In this document: piece after piece, positions 51,447-59,910 of the stretch
How positions within the stretch are numbered: the first letter of the stretch is position 1
Layout of the letters: the number at the start of each line of letters is the position of its first letter
Origin: Micromonospora orduensis
GTDB taxonomy: Bacteria > Actinomycetota > Actinomycetes > Mycobacteriales > Micromonosporaceae
Assembly: GCF_006228125.1 (NCBI RefSeq)
Contig: NZ_VDFY01000121.1
Span: 1 to 64,000 of the forward strand
Direction: 5' to 3'
DNA: 64,000 nt
The notes under the pieces: generated by a model
What the model was told of the DNA's origin: nothing
Database searches by the model: none
What the model saw: the letters and a program-made list of their open reading frames with translations, nothing else
Translations under genes and position numbers: made by a program

Positions 51447-53411
51447 TCAGCGCGGCACGGCACCTCCCGCGCCCACCGGCGCGGCCGACGCCCGCGCGCC
51501 ACGGGACGGCCGGACGAACCAGGCCAGGACGACGCTCGCCACGAAAACCACGAGAAGGTACGCACCGAGTGTAGCCATGCCGATACTCACGATGCCGGCA
51601 ATCGCCACGAGGGTCAGCAGCACCGAACGACCGTCCCAGCCCAGGGTGGCCGCGTGCAGGGGCGGCGCCGCCTGCCGCTTCTCCAGCCGGGCGGTCAGGT
51701 CGTAGTGGTGCACGGTGAGCACGAAGACGTACCCGAAGATCAGCCAACCCGGCGCGTCCCCGACCACCCCGACCGCGATCGCGAACAGGTACTCGGCGGC
51801 CCGCAACGCCGCCGGCACCAGCCAGTCCAGCGGGCCGTTGTGCGCGGCCCCGGCACCGAGGCCGCCGGCCAGGAGCACCAGCAGCGCCACCGGCACCGCC
51901 CAGCGCAGCCCGTCGGGTGTGTCGCTCCACAGCGCCGCGACCAGCAGCGCCGCCGGGCCGAGCGCGGCGATCACCGACAGGGTGAGCGGCCCCATCGGGC
52001 GGACCACCGGCAGCCGGCGGACCAGCGGACCGTCGTCGCGGTGCAGGGTGGCGTCGACCGTGTCCAGCACCGGCACCCACATCCAGCGGGCCCGCAGCGT
52101 GCGCAGCGCACCGGTGTACGCGAACGCCAACGCCCCCCAGACCAGCACCGCGATGAGGCTGACCAGCGGGTTGAACAGCGCCACGGTCAGCGCGATCAAC
52201 GCCCACCGCTCACCGATCGGAAAGACCACTGTCCGCTTCAGCCAGTACGACAGCGAGCCGGTGTCGGCCTGCACCCGGGTCGACGCGGCGTTCAACCGGT
52301 CACCGATCCCGCCGCTGACACCCGCCGTCGGCCGGGGCCGGCGGGCCGCCTCGTCGTGCAGCACCCCGTACCAGGTGTCGGTCATGTGCCGGACGGTCTG
52401 CAACGTCATCGCGGCGATCGCCAGCGCCCAGCCGTTGCCCAACCCGGCGTGACTCACCCCGAAGCCGAGACCGGCGTAGACCAGGTACTCCTTCGCCCGG
52501 TCGGCCATGGTGTCCAGCCAGCCGCCCCAGGCGCTGAAGTTCCGGGTGTAGCGGGCCAACTGGCCGTCCACGCAGTCCAGCACGAAGCCGAGGTAGAGCA
52601 GCACCGCACCGCTGACCAGCGCCAGCCGCCCGCCGACGCCGAACAGCACGGCGGCGGCCAGCGCGAACAGCACCGAGATCACTGTCACGCCGGTCGGGGT
52701 GAGCCGCAGCCGGGCCGCCACCCGGACCAGGTACGGCGACCAGGTGCTGACGAAGTACGTGGAGAAGAAGTCGTCCTTCTCCTTCACCGACAGCCGCAAC
52801 TCGGCCCGGTCCTCGTCGACAGCGGTCACCGCGGCCTCGGCGGCGACCAGACCGGCGTCGTCGTCGACGCGGTGCGCGACGAGCAGACGTACCCGCTGGG
52901 CGAAGATCAGGGTGCCGAGCGCCGCGAGCCCCGCGAAGAGCCGGTCCACGGCGGACCCGGGGCCGGCCACGGCGGCGGCCCGGGCGGCTGCGGCCAGTGT
53001 CGGTCGGTCGTCGACGCCGACGCGCAGCGCGCCGCCGAACACACCTGTGGCGTCGCCGTCGAGGGCGTCCAGCGGGCCGGCGTCGACGACCTGACCGCGC
53101 TCCTCGCGCACCGCGGTACGCCCGGGCACCGGCGGGTCGGTCAGCACCAACGCCACGGTCGGCCCGACCGGGCTGGTGGCGAGGTGCCGCAGGACGGCGG
53201 TGTGCGCCACCAGGTCGGTGCCGGTGATCAGCAGCGGACCGGTGGCGGCGTCGGCCAGCGCGGCCAGCTCGTCGAGGGTCGCCGCGAAGCGCACCTCGTC
53301 CGCCCCGGCCCGGCGCAACTGGTCGGCGAGCCGGTCGGCCAGCGGCTCACCGGTCGCGGTGGTCAGGCCCGCCGCGGGCGTCCCGGCGGCGAGCACGATC
53401 GCGAGCGTCAC
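51447..53411 (-). CDS. Membrane CDP-alcohol phosphotransferase with N-terminal NTP-transferase-like domain
   Basis: The 654-residue protein starts with a GTG that overlaps the ATPase stop by GTGA. Residues about 1-190 look like a degenerate nucleotidyltransferase (LAIVLAAGTPAAG opening). The centre holds the CDP-OH phosphotransferase motif DCVDGQLARYTRNFSAWGGW followed by LDTMAD, i.e. D-x2-DG-x2-AR-x8-G-x3-D-x3-D, with about six helices. The last 280 residues form another multi-helix region, similar in layout to DUF5941. It probably makes or transfers a CDP-activated alcohol for the wall polymer built by the operon. The N-terminal activity is uncertain, since the usual GxGxR is not evident. 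Confidence 0.85.
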   Translation of the reverse strand: MTLAIVLAAGTPAAGLTTATGEPLADRLADQLRRAGADEVRFAATLDELAALADAATGPLLITGTDLVAHTAVLRHLATSPVGPTVALVLTDPPVPGRTAVREERGQVVDAGPLDALDGDATGVFGGALRVGVDDRPTLAAAARAAAVAGPGSAVDRLFAGLAALGTLIFAQRVRLLVAHRVDDDAGLVAAEAAVTAVDEDRAELRLSVKEKDDFFSTYFVSTWSPYLVRVAARLRLTPTGVTVISVLFALAAAVLFGVGGRLALVSGAVLLYLGFVLDCVDGQLARYTRNFSAWGGWLDTMADRAKEYLVYAGLGFGVSHAGLGNGWALAIAAMTLQTVRHMTDTWYGVLHDEAARRPRPTAGVSGGIGDRLNAASTRVQADTGSLSYWLKRTVVFPIGERWALIALTVALFNPLVSLIAVLVWGALAFAYTGALRTLRARWMWVPVLDTVDATLHRDDGPLVRRLPVVRPMGPLTLSVIAALGPAALLVAALWSDTPDGLRWAVPVALLVLLAGGLGAGAAHNGPLDWLVPAALRAAEYLFAIAVGVVGDAPGWLIFGYVFVLTVHHYDLTARLEKRQAAPPLHAATLGWDGRSVLLTLVAIAGIVSIGMATLGAYLLVVFVASVVLAWFVRPSRGARASAAPVGAGGAVPR

Positions 53412-54154
53412 CGCGGGACCGCGGCGTGGTACGCGTCGAGCGCCTCGGCGATGGTGCCGTCGAGCGTCAGCCGGCCCGCGTCGAGGTACAACCCCCGACG
53501 GCAGAACCGGGTCAGGTCCTTTTCGTTGTGTGACACCAGCACGAGCGTGCGCCCCTCCCCGAGCAGACGATCAATCGTCGCGTAACACTTCTTGCGGAAC
53601 TCCGCGTCCCCGACCGCCGTCACCTCGTCCATCAGCAGGATCGGATGCGGCAGGTGCGAGATGATCGCGAAGCCGAGCCGTACCTTCATCCCGGACGAGT
53701 AGTGCCGCACCGACGTGTCGATGGCCCGTTCCACCTGCTCACCGGCGAACTCGACGATCTCGTCGAAGTGCCGCTTCAGGTAGCCCGCCGACAGGCCGTG
53801 CAACCCACCGACCAGGTGCAGGTTCTCCCGGCCGGTCAGGTCGTTGGAGAAGCCGGCGGACAGCTCCAGCAGTGGCGCCACCGCGCCGTGCACCCGGATG
53901 CCGCCCTCGTCCGGGATGAGCACCCCGGCGATCAGCCGCAGCAGGGTGCTCTTGCCGGTCCCGTTGCGGCCGATCACCCCGACGGTCTCGCCCGGCTCGA
54001 CGGTGAACGACACGTCGCGCAGCGGCCAGAACTGGCCCGGCAGGGCACCGCGCCCACCGCGGTGGATGAACAGCTCCCGCAGCCGCAGCTGCCGGCGACG
54101 GTTACGGACGAACCGGATGCCGAGCCCGTCGGCCTCGATGATCGGCGCGGCCAT
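53408..54154 (-). CDS. Wall-polymer ABC exporter ATP-binding protein (TagH/Wzt-like)
   Basis: ATG 54154 overlaps the permease stop (TGATG). The 248-residue ATPase has Walker A GVIGRNGTGKSTLL, then LELSAGFSNDLTGRENLHL, signature YSSGMKVRLGFAI, Walker B PILLMDEVTAVGD, and H-loop LVSHNEKDL. The FSNDLTGRENL and YSSGMKVRL variants are characteristic of polysaccharide/teichoic acid exporters. It lacks the long C-terminal extension of some TagH proteins. It works with the adjoining permease to flip the polymer. Confidence 0.93.
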   Translation of the reverse strand: MAAPIIEADGLGIRFVRNRRRQLRLRELFIHRGGRGALPGQFWPLRDVSFTVEPGETVGVIGRNGTGKSTLLRLIAGVLIPDEGGIRVHGAVAPLLELSAGFSNDLTGRENLHLVGGLHGLSAGYLKRHFDEIVEFAGEQVERAIDTSVRHYSSGMKVRLGFAIISHLPHPILLMDEVTAVGDAEFRKKCYATIDRLLGEGRTLVLVSHNEKDLTRFCRRGLYLDAGRLTLDGTIAEALDAYHAAVPR

Positions 54155-54981
54155 CAGAGTTCCTTGAGCACGGCTGGCTCCAACCGGCGGAACGACCACC
54201 AGCCGGCGGCCAGCACCAGCAGGCTGCCGACGATCGTGGTGGCTAGCAGCCGGGCGTCCGGGAACTCGTCCGGATACCAGATCGCGTGGTGCAGCTGGAA
54301 GATCCCGACCAGCGGGTTCAGCTCGTACACGAGCTTCAGCCAGCCCGGCAGACCGGACTCGCGGACCAGGCTGAGCGGATAGATGATCGGCGTGGCGTAG
54401 AAGAGCACCCGGATGATCAGCCGCATGAGCCGTTCCACGTCGCGCATCAGCACGTTCCACGCGGACAGCAGCAGGGCGAGCCCGACCAGCAGCACACCCT
54501 GCACTGCCACCGCCAACGGCAGCGCCAGCAACGACCAGCCGGGGTGGATCCGGCCGTGCACCGCGTAGATCACCGCGACGGCGACCAGGATCGGCAGGCC
54601 GGCCGCGTACTCGGCGAACCGGCCGGTGACCCGGCCGATCGGGAAGACCTGACGCGGCACGTTCATCGTGGTGATCAGCCGGGACTGGCCGGTCAGCGCG
54701 TTGGTGGCCTCACTCAACGCCGAACTGGTCCACATCCAGGCGAAGATCCCGGTGATCAGGAACAGCGGATACGACCCGGCCGCCTCACCGAGGTGCCGAC
54801 CGGTGTCCCGGGAGTAGAGCACCCCGAACACGAACCAGTAGATGGCGCCCATGCCGAGCGGCTCGATCAGCGACCAGAAGTAGCCAAGCACCGACTGCTG
54901 GTACTTGACCGCCAGGTCCCGCCTGACCAGGATGCGCAGCGAGTTGCGGTGCGACCACAACGCCGCGACGCCAGAGGTCAC
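54154..54981 (-). CDS. Wall-polymer ABC exporter permease (TagG/Wzm-like)
   Basis: The 275-residue protein (GTG 54981, GGGAGGCGGGAGG upstream) is an ABC-2-type permease. Its amphipathic N-terminal LVRRDLAVKYQQSVLGYFWSLIEP is the hallmark of TagG/Wzm. Six helices follow, with the conserved VPRQVFPIGRVTGRFAEY and NVLMRDVERLMRLIIRVLF segments. It is first gene of the four-gene operon permease-ATPase-phosphotransferase-polymerase. Location: cytoplasmic membrane. Confidence 0.93.
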   Translation of the reverse strand: MTSGVAALWSHRNSLRILVRRDLAVKYQQSVLGYFWSLIEPLGMGAIYWFVFGVLYSRDTGRHLGEAAGSYPLFLITGIFAWMWTSSALSEATNALTGQSRLITTMNVPRQVFPIGRVTGRFAEYAAGLPILVAVAVIYAVHGRIHPGWSLLALPLAVAVQGVLLVGLALLLSAWNVLMRDVERLMRLIIRVLFYATPIIYPLSLVRESGLPGWLKLVYELNPLVGIFQLHHAIWYPDEFPDARLLATTIVGSLLVLAAGWWSFRRLEPAVLKEL

Positions 54982-55053
54982 CGCGAGCCTCCCGCCTCCC
55001 GAAACGGACGACAGGTTAGCAGTCGGTGAACGAATGCCCCGAATCGGCCGTAC

Positions 55054-56424
55054 TCAGCACTCGATCACGTTGACGGCCAGACCGCCGCGCGCCGTCTCCT
55101 TGTACTTGACCTTCATGTCGGCGCCCGTCTCCCGCATGGTCTTGATGACCTTGTCCAGTGACACCGCGTGCACACCGTCGCCGCGCAGCGCCAGCCGGGC
55201 GGCCGTGATCGCCTTGATGCTAGCCACGGCGTTCCGCTCGATGCAGGGGATCTGCACCAGGCCACCCACCGGATCACACGTCAACCCGAGGTTGTGCTCC
55301 ATCCCGATCTCGGCCGCGTTCTCCACCTGCTCCGGGGTGCCACCGAGCGCCTCGGCCAGCCCCGCCGCCGCCATCGAACACGCCGAGCCGACCTCACCCT
55401 GGCAGCCCACCTCCGCGCCGGAGATCGACGCGTTCTCCTTGAACAGCACACCGATCGCCCCGGCGGCCAGCAGGAACCGCACCACGCCGTCCTCGTCGGC
55501 GCCCGGCACGAACCGCGTGTAGTAGTGCAGCACCGCCGGAATGATCCCGGCCGCGCCGTTCGTCGGCGCGGTCACCACCCGCCCGCCCGCCGCGTTCTCC
55601 TCGTTCACCGCGAGGGCGAACAGCGTCACCCAGTCCATGGCGTGCAGCGGGTCGGGCGTCCCCGCGTCCGCCTCCAGGCCGCGCCGCAGCTCCGCCGCGC
55701 GCCGCCGGACCTTCAAACCACCAGGGAGTACGCCGTCCCGCTCGCAGCCGCGCTGCACGCACTCCCGCATCACCCGCCAGATCTCCAGCAGACCCGCCCG
55801 GATCTCCGCCTCGCCGCGCCAGGACCGCTCGTTGGCCAGCATCACCTCGCTGATCGACAGCCCGGTGCCGGTGGTGACGTCGAGGAGCTGCGCGCCGGTC
55901 AGGAACGGGTACCGCACCCGGGTGCTGTCCGGCTTGATCCGGTCCGCACCGGCCGCCTCCTCGTCCACCACGAAACCGCCACCCACCGAGTAGTAGGTGC
56001 GGCTGCGCAGCTCGGCGCCCTCGGCGTCGTACGCCGCGAAGGTCATCCCGTTCGGGTGGTACGGCAGCGACCGGCGGCGGTGCAGCGTCAGATCCCGGTC
56101 CGGGTCGAAGTCGATCTCGTGCGCGTCCAGCAGGCTGATCCGCCGCTCGGCGCGAATGCGCTCGACCCGAGGGCCGACCGTGTCCGTGTCAACGGTCTCC
56201 GGCGACTCGCCCGCCAGCCCCAGCAGCACCGCCGGCCCGCTGCCGTGGCCGTGCCCCGTGGCGCCCAACGAACCGAACAGCTCGGCCTGCACCCGCGCGG
56301 TGCCGGTGAGCAGCCCATCGGCCTTGAGCCCTGCCACGAACGTACGGGCGGCCCGCATCGGCCCCACCGTGTGCGAGCTGGACGGCCCGATGCCGACGCT
56401 GAAGAGGTCGAAAACACTGATCAT
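55054..56424 (-). CDS. sdaA: L-serine ammonia-lyase (L-serine dehydratase), single-chain
   Basis: The 456-residue iron-sulfur enzyme deaminates L-serine to pyruvate and ammonia. The beta-type N-terminal domain has [20 protein letters not shown], and the alpha-type C-terminal domain has [35 protein letters not shown] and [17 protein letters not shown], with Cys ligands for the 4Fe-4S cluster. The fused single-chain form is typical of E. coli-type SdaA/B. ATG 56424 has CGAGGAAGCG upstream. It is monocistronic; no glycine-riboswitch signature was seen in its leader. Confidence 0.95.
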   Translation of the reverse strand: MISVFDLFSVGIGPSSSHTVGPMRAARTFVAGLKADGLLTGTARVQAELFGSLGATGHGHGSGPAVLLGLAGESPETVDTDTVGPRVERIRAERRISLLDAHEIDFDPDRDLTLHRRRSLPYHPNGMTFAAYDAEGAELRSRTYYSVGGGFVVDEEAAGADRIKPDSTRVRYPFLTGAQLLDVTTGTGLSISEVMLANERSWRGEAEIRAGLLEIWRVMRECVQRGCERDGVLPGGLKVRRRAAELRRGLEADAGTPDPLHAMDWVTLFALAVNEENAAGGRVVTAPTNGAAGIIPAVLHYYTRFVPGADEDGVVRFLLAAGAIGVLFKENASISGAEVGCQGEVGSACSMAAAGLAEALGGTPEQVENAAEIGMEHNLGLTCDPVGGLVQIPCIERNAVASIKAITAARLALRGDGVHAVSLDKVIKTMRETGADMKVKYKETARGGLAVNVIEC

Positions 56425-56862
56425 GGCTGCGCTTCCTCGCCGTTGCCCGTGGTACGGGTCCGGCCCGGTTCGTGGCCACCGGTCAGGCGGCCCCGCTCAT
56501 GGCCGCCCGGTCGGTCGGCCGCTGGTCACCCGGGGTGCGGGTGCCCAACCAGCGAGCCTACCCGCCCAACCGACCGCCCAACCGGCCACCGCGAGGCGGC
56601 CACCTGACCGCCACCTGACCGCCGTCCCACCGCCACCTCCCCGCAGCGTCCGGCCGTCCCATCGCGCCCGCCCGGCTGCCCGGCTGCACGGGCTGCCCGG
56701 TCAAGATCACGCCAAGGCGCGAGGCGTCGGAGCCGGGCCGCACGGGTAAGTACCTACGGGTCCACGGGTTGCTGATCCTCCTCGGGACCGAGGTCGAGGT
56801 GGCCGCCCCTTTCTACCGTGGATTGCAGACGCGGCGCACCGCCGCAGAGTGGGAGTACGACG
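56425..56862. other. 438-nt intergenic region, no gene seen
   Basis: Between sdaA and the PspC-domain gene there is no supportable gene. It is C-rich on the plus strand and contains a short direct repeat CCACCTGACCG (twice, around 56600-56620) and many CCCGGC/GCCCGG runs. The sdaA promoter and the PspC promoter must lie within it. Any open frames in the region are Arg/Pro-rich shadows. Confidence 0.6.
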
Positions 56863-57072
56863 ATGAGTCGCAAACTGGTCCGACCCCGCCAGGGGCGCAT
56901 GCTCGCCGGTGTCTGCGCCGGCCTCGGTCAGCGGTTCGGCATGTCCGCCGGAATGGTCCGGCTGCTGTTCCTGCTGTCGCTGCTGCTGCCCGGCACCCAG
57001 GTGATCGTCTATCTGATCCTCTGGGTCCTCATGCCGAACGAGGACCGCTACCTCGCGTCCACCCGGCACTGA
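56863..57072 (+). CDS. PspC-domain small membrane protein
   Basis: ATG 56863 (MSRKLVRPRQGRMLAGV) with GGGAG upstream; the longer frame from 56818 is unlikely. The 69-residue protein is a PspC domain: GRMLAGVCAGLGQRFGMSAGMVRLL, then a single membrane helix (LLFLLSLLLPGTQVIVYLIL), and W.LMP. PspC proteins act in envelope stress sensing, usually with PspA/PspB elsewhere. No psp partner is adjacent. A strong hairpin lies downstream. Confidence 0.9.
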   Translation: MSRKLVRPRQGRMLAGVCAGLGQRFGMSAGMVRLLFLLSLLLPGTQVIVYLILWVLMPNEDRYLASTRH

Positions 57073-57143
57073 CCCACGCCCGCACCACCCAGCGCTGCCC
57101 CACCCGAACCACACGACAGGGCTGAGATCGCACCGACGGGTTT

Positions 57144-57182
57144 GCGGGAGGCCACAACATCACTGATGTTGTGGCCTCCCGC
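57144..57182. terminator. Hairpin GCGGGAGGCCACAACAT...ATGTTGTGGCCTCCCGC
   Basis: Perfect 17-bp arms with a 5-nt loop (CACTG), starting 72 nt after the PspC stop. The stem top AACAT-N5-ATGTT is repeated in the next hairpin. Most likely the PspC terminator. Confidence 0.7.
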
Positions 57183-57194
57183 GCGTCGGAGGCA

Positions 57195-57213
57195 GCAACA
57201 TCCCTGATGTTGC
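57195..57213. repeat. Second AACAT-CCCTG-ATGTT palindrome
   Basis: GCAACAT / ATGTTGC with loop CCCTG, 13 nt after the larger hairpin. It shares the 15-nt core AACATC-N-CTGATGTT with the first, differing by one base at the centre. It could be a regulatory site or a decayed copy of the terminator top. Confidence 0.5.
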
Positions 57214-57289
57214 GCGGATCTTGCGATGAGACGGGGGCGCGCGACGCGGACCTTGTGCCGAGGCGCCGGGACGTGCCGGCGCTCGCACG

Positions 57290-57327
57290 GAATCGCCCGC
57301 CCCAACATCCGTCGGGGCGGGCGATTC
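57290..57327 (-). terminator. Terminator of the DUF4230 gene
   Basis: Perfect 14-bp arms GAATCGCCCGCCCC / GGGGCGGGCGATTC with a 10-nt loop (AACATCCGTC), located 26 nt past the minus-strand DUF4230 stop. Confidence 0.8.
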
Positions 57328-57352
57328 GGTGTGCGCGGTACAGGTGCGCGGG

Positions 57353-58132
57353 TCAGGGGGCCGTGTAGGTGACCGTGATCTGCTGGTAGCCGAGGGAGCG
57401 CAGCAGCCCCTCCAGCATCTTGCGGGTGTTCTCCTCGGCGCGGGCGGAGAGCCCGCTGTCCCGGGCGGCGGCGGTGATCCGTTCCTCGGCGAGCTGGTAG
57501 ACCTGCTGCTGCCGGTTGGGGTCGTTGCCGACCAGGTCACCGAGCCGGTTGAGCAGACCGCGCTGCTCGGCGAAGACGTAGCTCTTCTCCAGGTCGAGGT
57601 TGGTCTCGCCGAGCTGCGGCGCGGGCAGCTTGATCTCGACCGACTTGCCGTCCGCGGACTGGACGACAGCACCCTCACCGATCTTGGTGAAGTCGACGTA
57701 CGCCTCGACGCTGCCAGCTCCGACGAACAGGGTGCGCTCGTTGAGCAGGAAGTCCGGGACGTTACGGCGGTCGTTCTGCGTGTCGACCACGACCTGGAAG
57801 TTGCCCTCGGCGGCCACGTAGCGGCTGAGGTCCTGGATCGACTTCAGCAGCGGGGGTTGGCTGCGGTCGGTCTGCTCCTTGGCGAACGGGTTACGGAAGT
57901 CGGGCAGGAAGCCGGTCACCTGAACGCCGAGCAGCACGACCACGGCGAGCGCGGCGGCACCCAGCAGAAGCAGCAGGCCCCGGGCCGCCCCACCGCCACC
58001 GGAGCCGCCGGGTGTGTCAGTGGTTGGTTCGGGTGTCGCGCTCGACCGCTCCTTGAGATCGTCCCCGGTCGGGTAACCGGGGAACTCCTTCGTGGGCTCG
58101 TTGATGCCAGCGTCGCGGGCCATCACGCTCAC
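57353..58132 (-). CDS. DUF4230-domain membrane protein
   Basis: The 259-residue protein has a disordered, Pro/Thr-rich N terminus (EFPGYPTGDDLKERSS), a membrane helix at about 51-73 (GLLLLLGAAALAVVVLLGVQ) and an external DUF4230 domain. That domain carries LKSIQDLSRYVAAEGNFQVV, GAGSVEAYVDFTKI and VEIKLPAPQLGETNLDLEKS. DUF4230 resembles SPFH/PH-like modules of unknown role. The start may be GTG 58132 or ATG 58123. It is monocistronic with a terminator; no partner genes suggest a pathway. Confidence 0.88.
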   Translation of the reverse strand: MSVMARDAGINEPTKEFPGYPTGDDLKERSSATPEPTTDTPGGSGGGGAARGLLLLLGAAALAVVVLLGVQVTGFLPDFRNPFAKEQTDRSQPPLLKSIQDLSRYVAAEGNFQVVVDTQNDRRNVPDFLLNERTLFVGAGSVEAYVDFTKIGEGAVVQSADGKSVEIKLPAPQLGETNLDLEKSYVFAEQRGLLNRLGDLVGNDPNRQQQVYQLAEERITAAARDSGLSARAEENTRKMLEGLLRSLGYQQITVTYTAP

Positions 58133-58222
58133 CGTCCTCGTCAGACACGTCGTCTGCCAATGACGTTACGGCCCCCGTACGACAGCCGCGCGGCGAGCGG
58201 CCGGAAAGAACAAACGGGCAGG

Positions 58223-59383
58223 TCAGGCGAAGGCGGAAAGCCCGGTGAGCCGCTGCCCCACGACGAGCTGGTGGATCTCCGAGGTGCCCTCGTAGGTCAG
58301 CACGCTCTCCAGGTTGTTCGCGTGCCGCATCACCGGGTACTCCCCGGAGACGCCGTTGGCGCCGAGGATGGTCCGGCACTGCCGGGCGATGGCCAGGGCC
58401 TCCCGTACGTTGTTCAGCTTGCCCACGCTGACCTGGTCGGGGCGGAGCCGGCCGGCGTCGGCGAGGCGGCCCAGGTGCAGCGCGAGCAGTTGTCCCTTGA
58501 CCAGTTCGACTGCCATGTCGGCGAGCTTGGCCTGGGTGAGCTGGAACCCGGCGATCGGGCGACCGAACTGGGTGCGGGTGGTGGCGTACGCCAGGGTGGT
58601 CTCCAGGCAGTCCCGGGCGGCGCCGAGAGAGCCCCAGACGATGCCGTACCGGGCTTCGGTGAGGCAGCTCAGCGGGGCCTTGAGCCCGGCAGCCTCGGGC
58701 AGTTGGGCGTCGGCCGGGAGCCGGACGTCGTCGAGCACGATCTCGCCGGTCACCGACGCGCGCAGCGACATCTTGCGGCGGATCTCGCGGGCCGTGACAC
58801 CGGGCGTGTCCATCGGTACGGCGAAACCCCGCACGCCGGAGTCGGTGCGCGCCCAGATCACCGCGACGTCGGCGATCGGCGCGTTGGTGATCCACATCTT
58901 GCCGCCGTTGAGCAGCCAGTCGTCGCCGTCGCGGCGGGCGCGGGTGGCCATGGAGGCGGGGTCGGAGCCGTGGTCCGGCTCGGTCAGGCCGAAGCAGCCG
59001 ATCGCCTCACCGGTCGCCATCGACGGCAGCCATCGTTGCTTCTGCTCCTCGCTGCCGTAGCGCCAGATGGCGTACATGGCCAGTGAGCCCTGCACCGAGA
59101 CCAGCGAACGGAGGCCGGAGTCGCCGGCCTCCAGCTCCTGGCAGGCCAGCCCGTACGCGACGGCGGAGGCGCCGGCGCAGCCGTAGCCGGTGAGGTGCAT
59201 GCCGAGCAGCCCGAGTTTGCCGAATTCGCGGGCCAGCTCGCGGGCCGGCACGCGGCCCTCCTCGTACCAGTCGGCGACGTGCGGGCGGACCCGGTCGTCG
59301 ACGAGTTGGCGGACGACGTCGCGGATCTGCCGCTCCTCGTCGGTGAGCGACGGGTCCAGGTCGAGCAGATCGAGGGCAGTCAT
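58223..59383 (-). CDS. Acyl-CoA dehydrogenase (glutaryl-CoA dehydrogenase-like)
   Basis: The 386-residue flavoenzyme has the three-part ACAD fold with an N-terminal helical domain, IGCFGLTEPDHGSDPASMAT (FAD/substrate loop), WLLNGGKMWITNAPIADVAV, and the catalytic base region LTYEGTSEIHQL (Glu365). LTEPDHGSDP with CxxxLAxxGxxxxY spacing and GTSEIH fit the glutaryl-CoA dehydrogenase/isovaleryl group. It oxidises an acyl-CoA in the cytosol, passing electrons to ETF. The gene is not next to other fatty-acid genes, so the substrate is not settled. Confidence 0.92.
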   Translation of the reverse strand: MTALDLLDLDPSLTDEERQIRDVVRQLVDDRVRPHVADWYEEGRVPARELAREFGKLGLLGMHLTGYGCAGASAVAYGLACQELEAGDSGLRSLVSVQGSLAMYAIWRYGSEEQKQRWLPSMATGEAIGCFGLTEPDHGSDPASMATRARRDGDDWLLNGGKMWITNAPIADVAVIWARTDSGVRGFAVPMDTPGVTAREIRRKMSLRASVTGEIVLDDVRLPADAQLPEAAGLKAPLSCLTEARYGIVWGSLGAARDCLETTLAYATTRTQFGRPIAGFQLTQAKLADMAVELVKGQLLALHLGRLADAGRLRPDQVSVGKLNNVREALAIARQCRTILGANGVSGEYPVMRHANNLESVLTYEGTSEIHQLVVGQRLTGLSAFA

Positions 59384-59417
59384 GCCGCCACCTTAACGAA
59401 GCCTCAGCTCAGGCCGT

Positions 59418-59723
59418 TCACTCGATCGGCCCGGAGAGCACCAGCACCCGGGCGTGGATCTGGTTGCGCTGCTGAAGGGCGGCGCGCAGCGCCCGGTGCA
59501 GCCCGTCCTCCAGGTAGAGGCCGCCGTTCCACTGCACCACGTGCGGGAAGAGGTCGCCGTAGAAGGTGGAGTCCTCGGCGAGGAGCTTGTCGAGCGCCAG
59601 CTCGCGCTTGGTGGTGATCAACTGGTCCAGACGCAGCGGACGCGGCGGAATCTCCGCCCACTGCTTGAGCGTCAGATTGTGCTCCGGATAGGGACGCCCG
59701 TCCCGGACCGCTCTGAAGATCAC
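59418..59723 (-). CDS. Conserved small actinobacterial protein with ParB-like motif
   Basis: GTG 59723 gives 101 residues: VPYPEHNLTLKQWAEIPP-like opening (here RDGRPYPEHNLTLKQWAEIP), central TKRELALDKLLAEDSTFYGD, and VQWNGGLYLEDGLHRALRAAL, where DGLHRALRA resembles the DGHHR motif of ParB/sulfiredoxin-like nucleases. No Cys for sulfiredoxin chemistry. Seen widely in actinobacteria as a lone gene, as far as I recall. Function unknown. GGGGAGGGGAG lies upstream. Confidence 0.75.
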   Translation of the reverse strand: MIFRAVRDGRPYPEHNLTLKQWAEIPPRPLRLDQLITTKRELALDKLLAEDSTFYGDLFPHVVQWNGGLYLEDGLHRALRAALQQRNQIHARVLVLSGPIE

Positions 59724-59910
59724 GACGGCACGCTCCCCTCCCCGTGGCCGGGCCGACCGACGGCGCCGAGCCGGGCCGCGGCGGGCACCGCGCGGCGCGG
59801 CACCGATGACCGTGCCAGCCTAGCCGTCCGGTGCACGTTGCGTTCTGCTCCCTGATGTCAGTTTCGCTATCGGTCGTCCGATCCTCAACCGGACAAGCGG
59901 GACATCCGGT

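Noticed and set aside
49581-53585. Long plus-strand frame opposite the wall-polymer genes (about 1,330 codons)
   Set aside because: Antisense shadow: low-complexity Arg/His/Gln/Pro composition, covering two real genes with clear catalytic motifs on the other strand.
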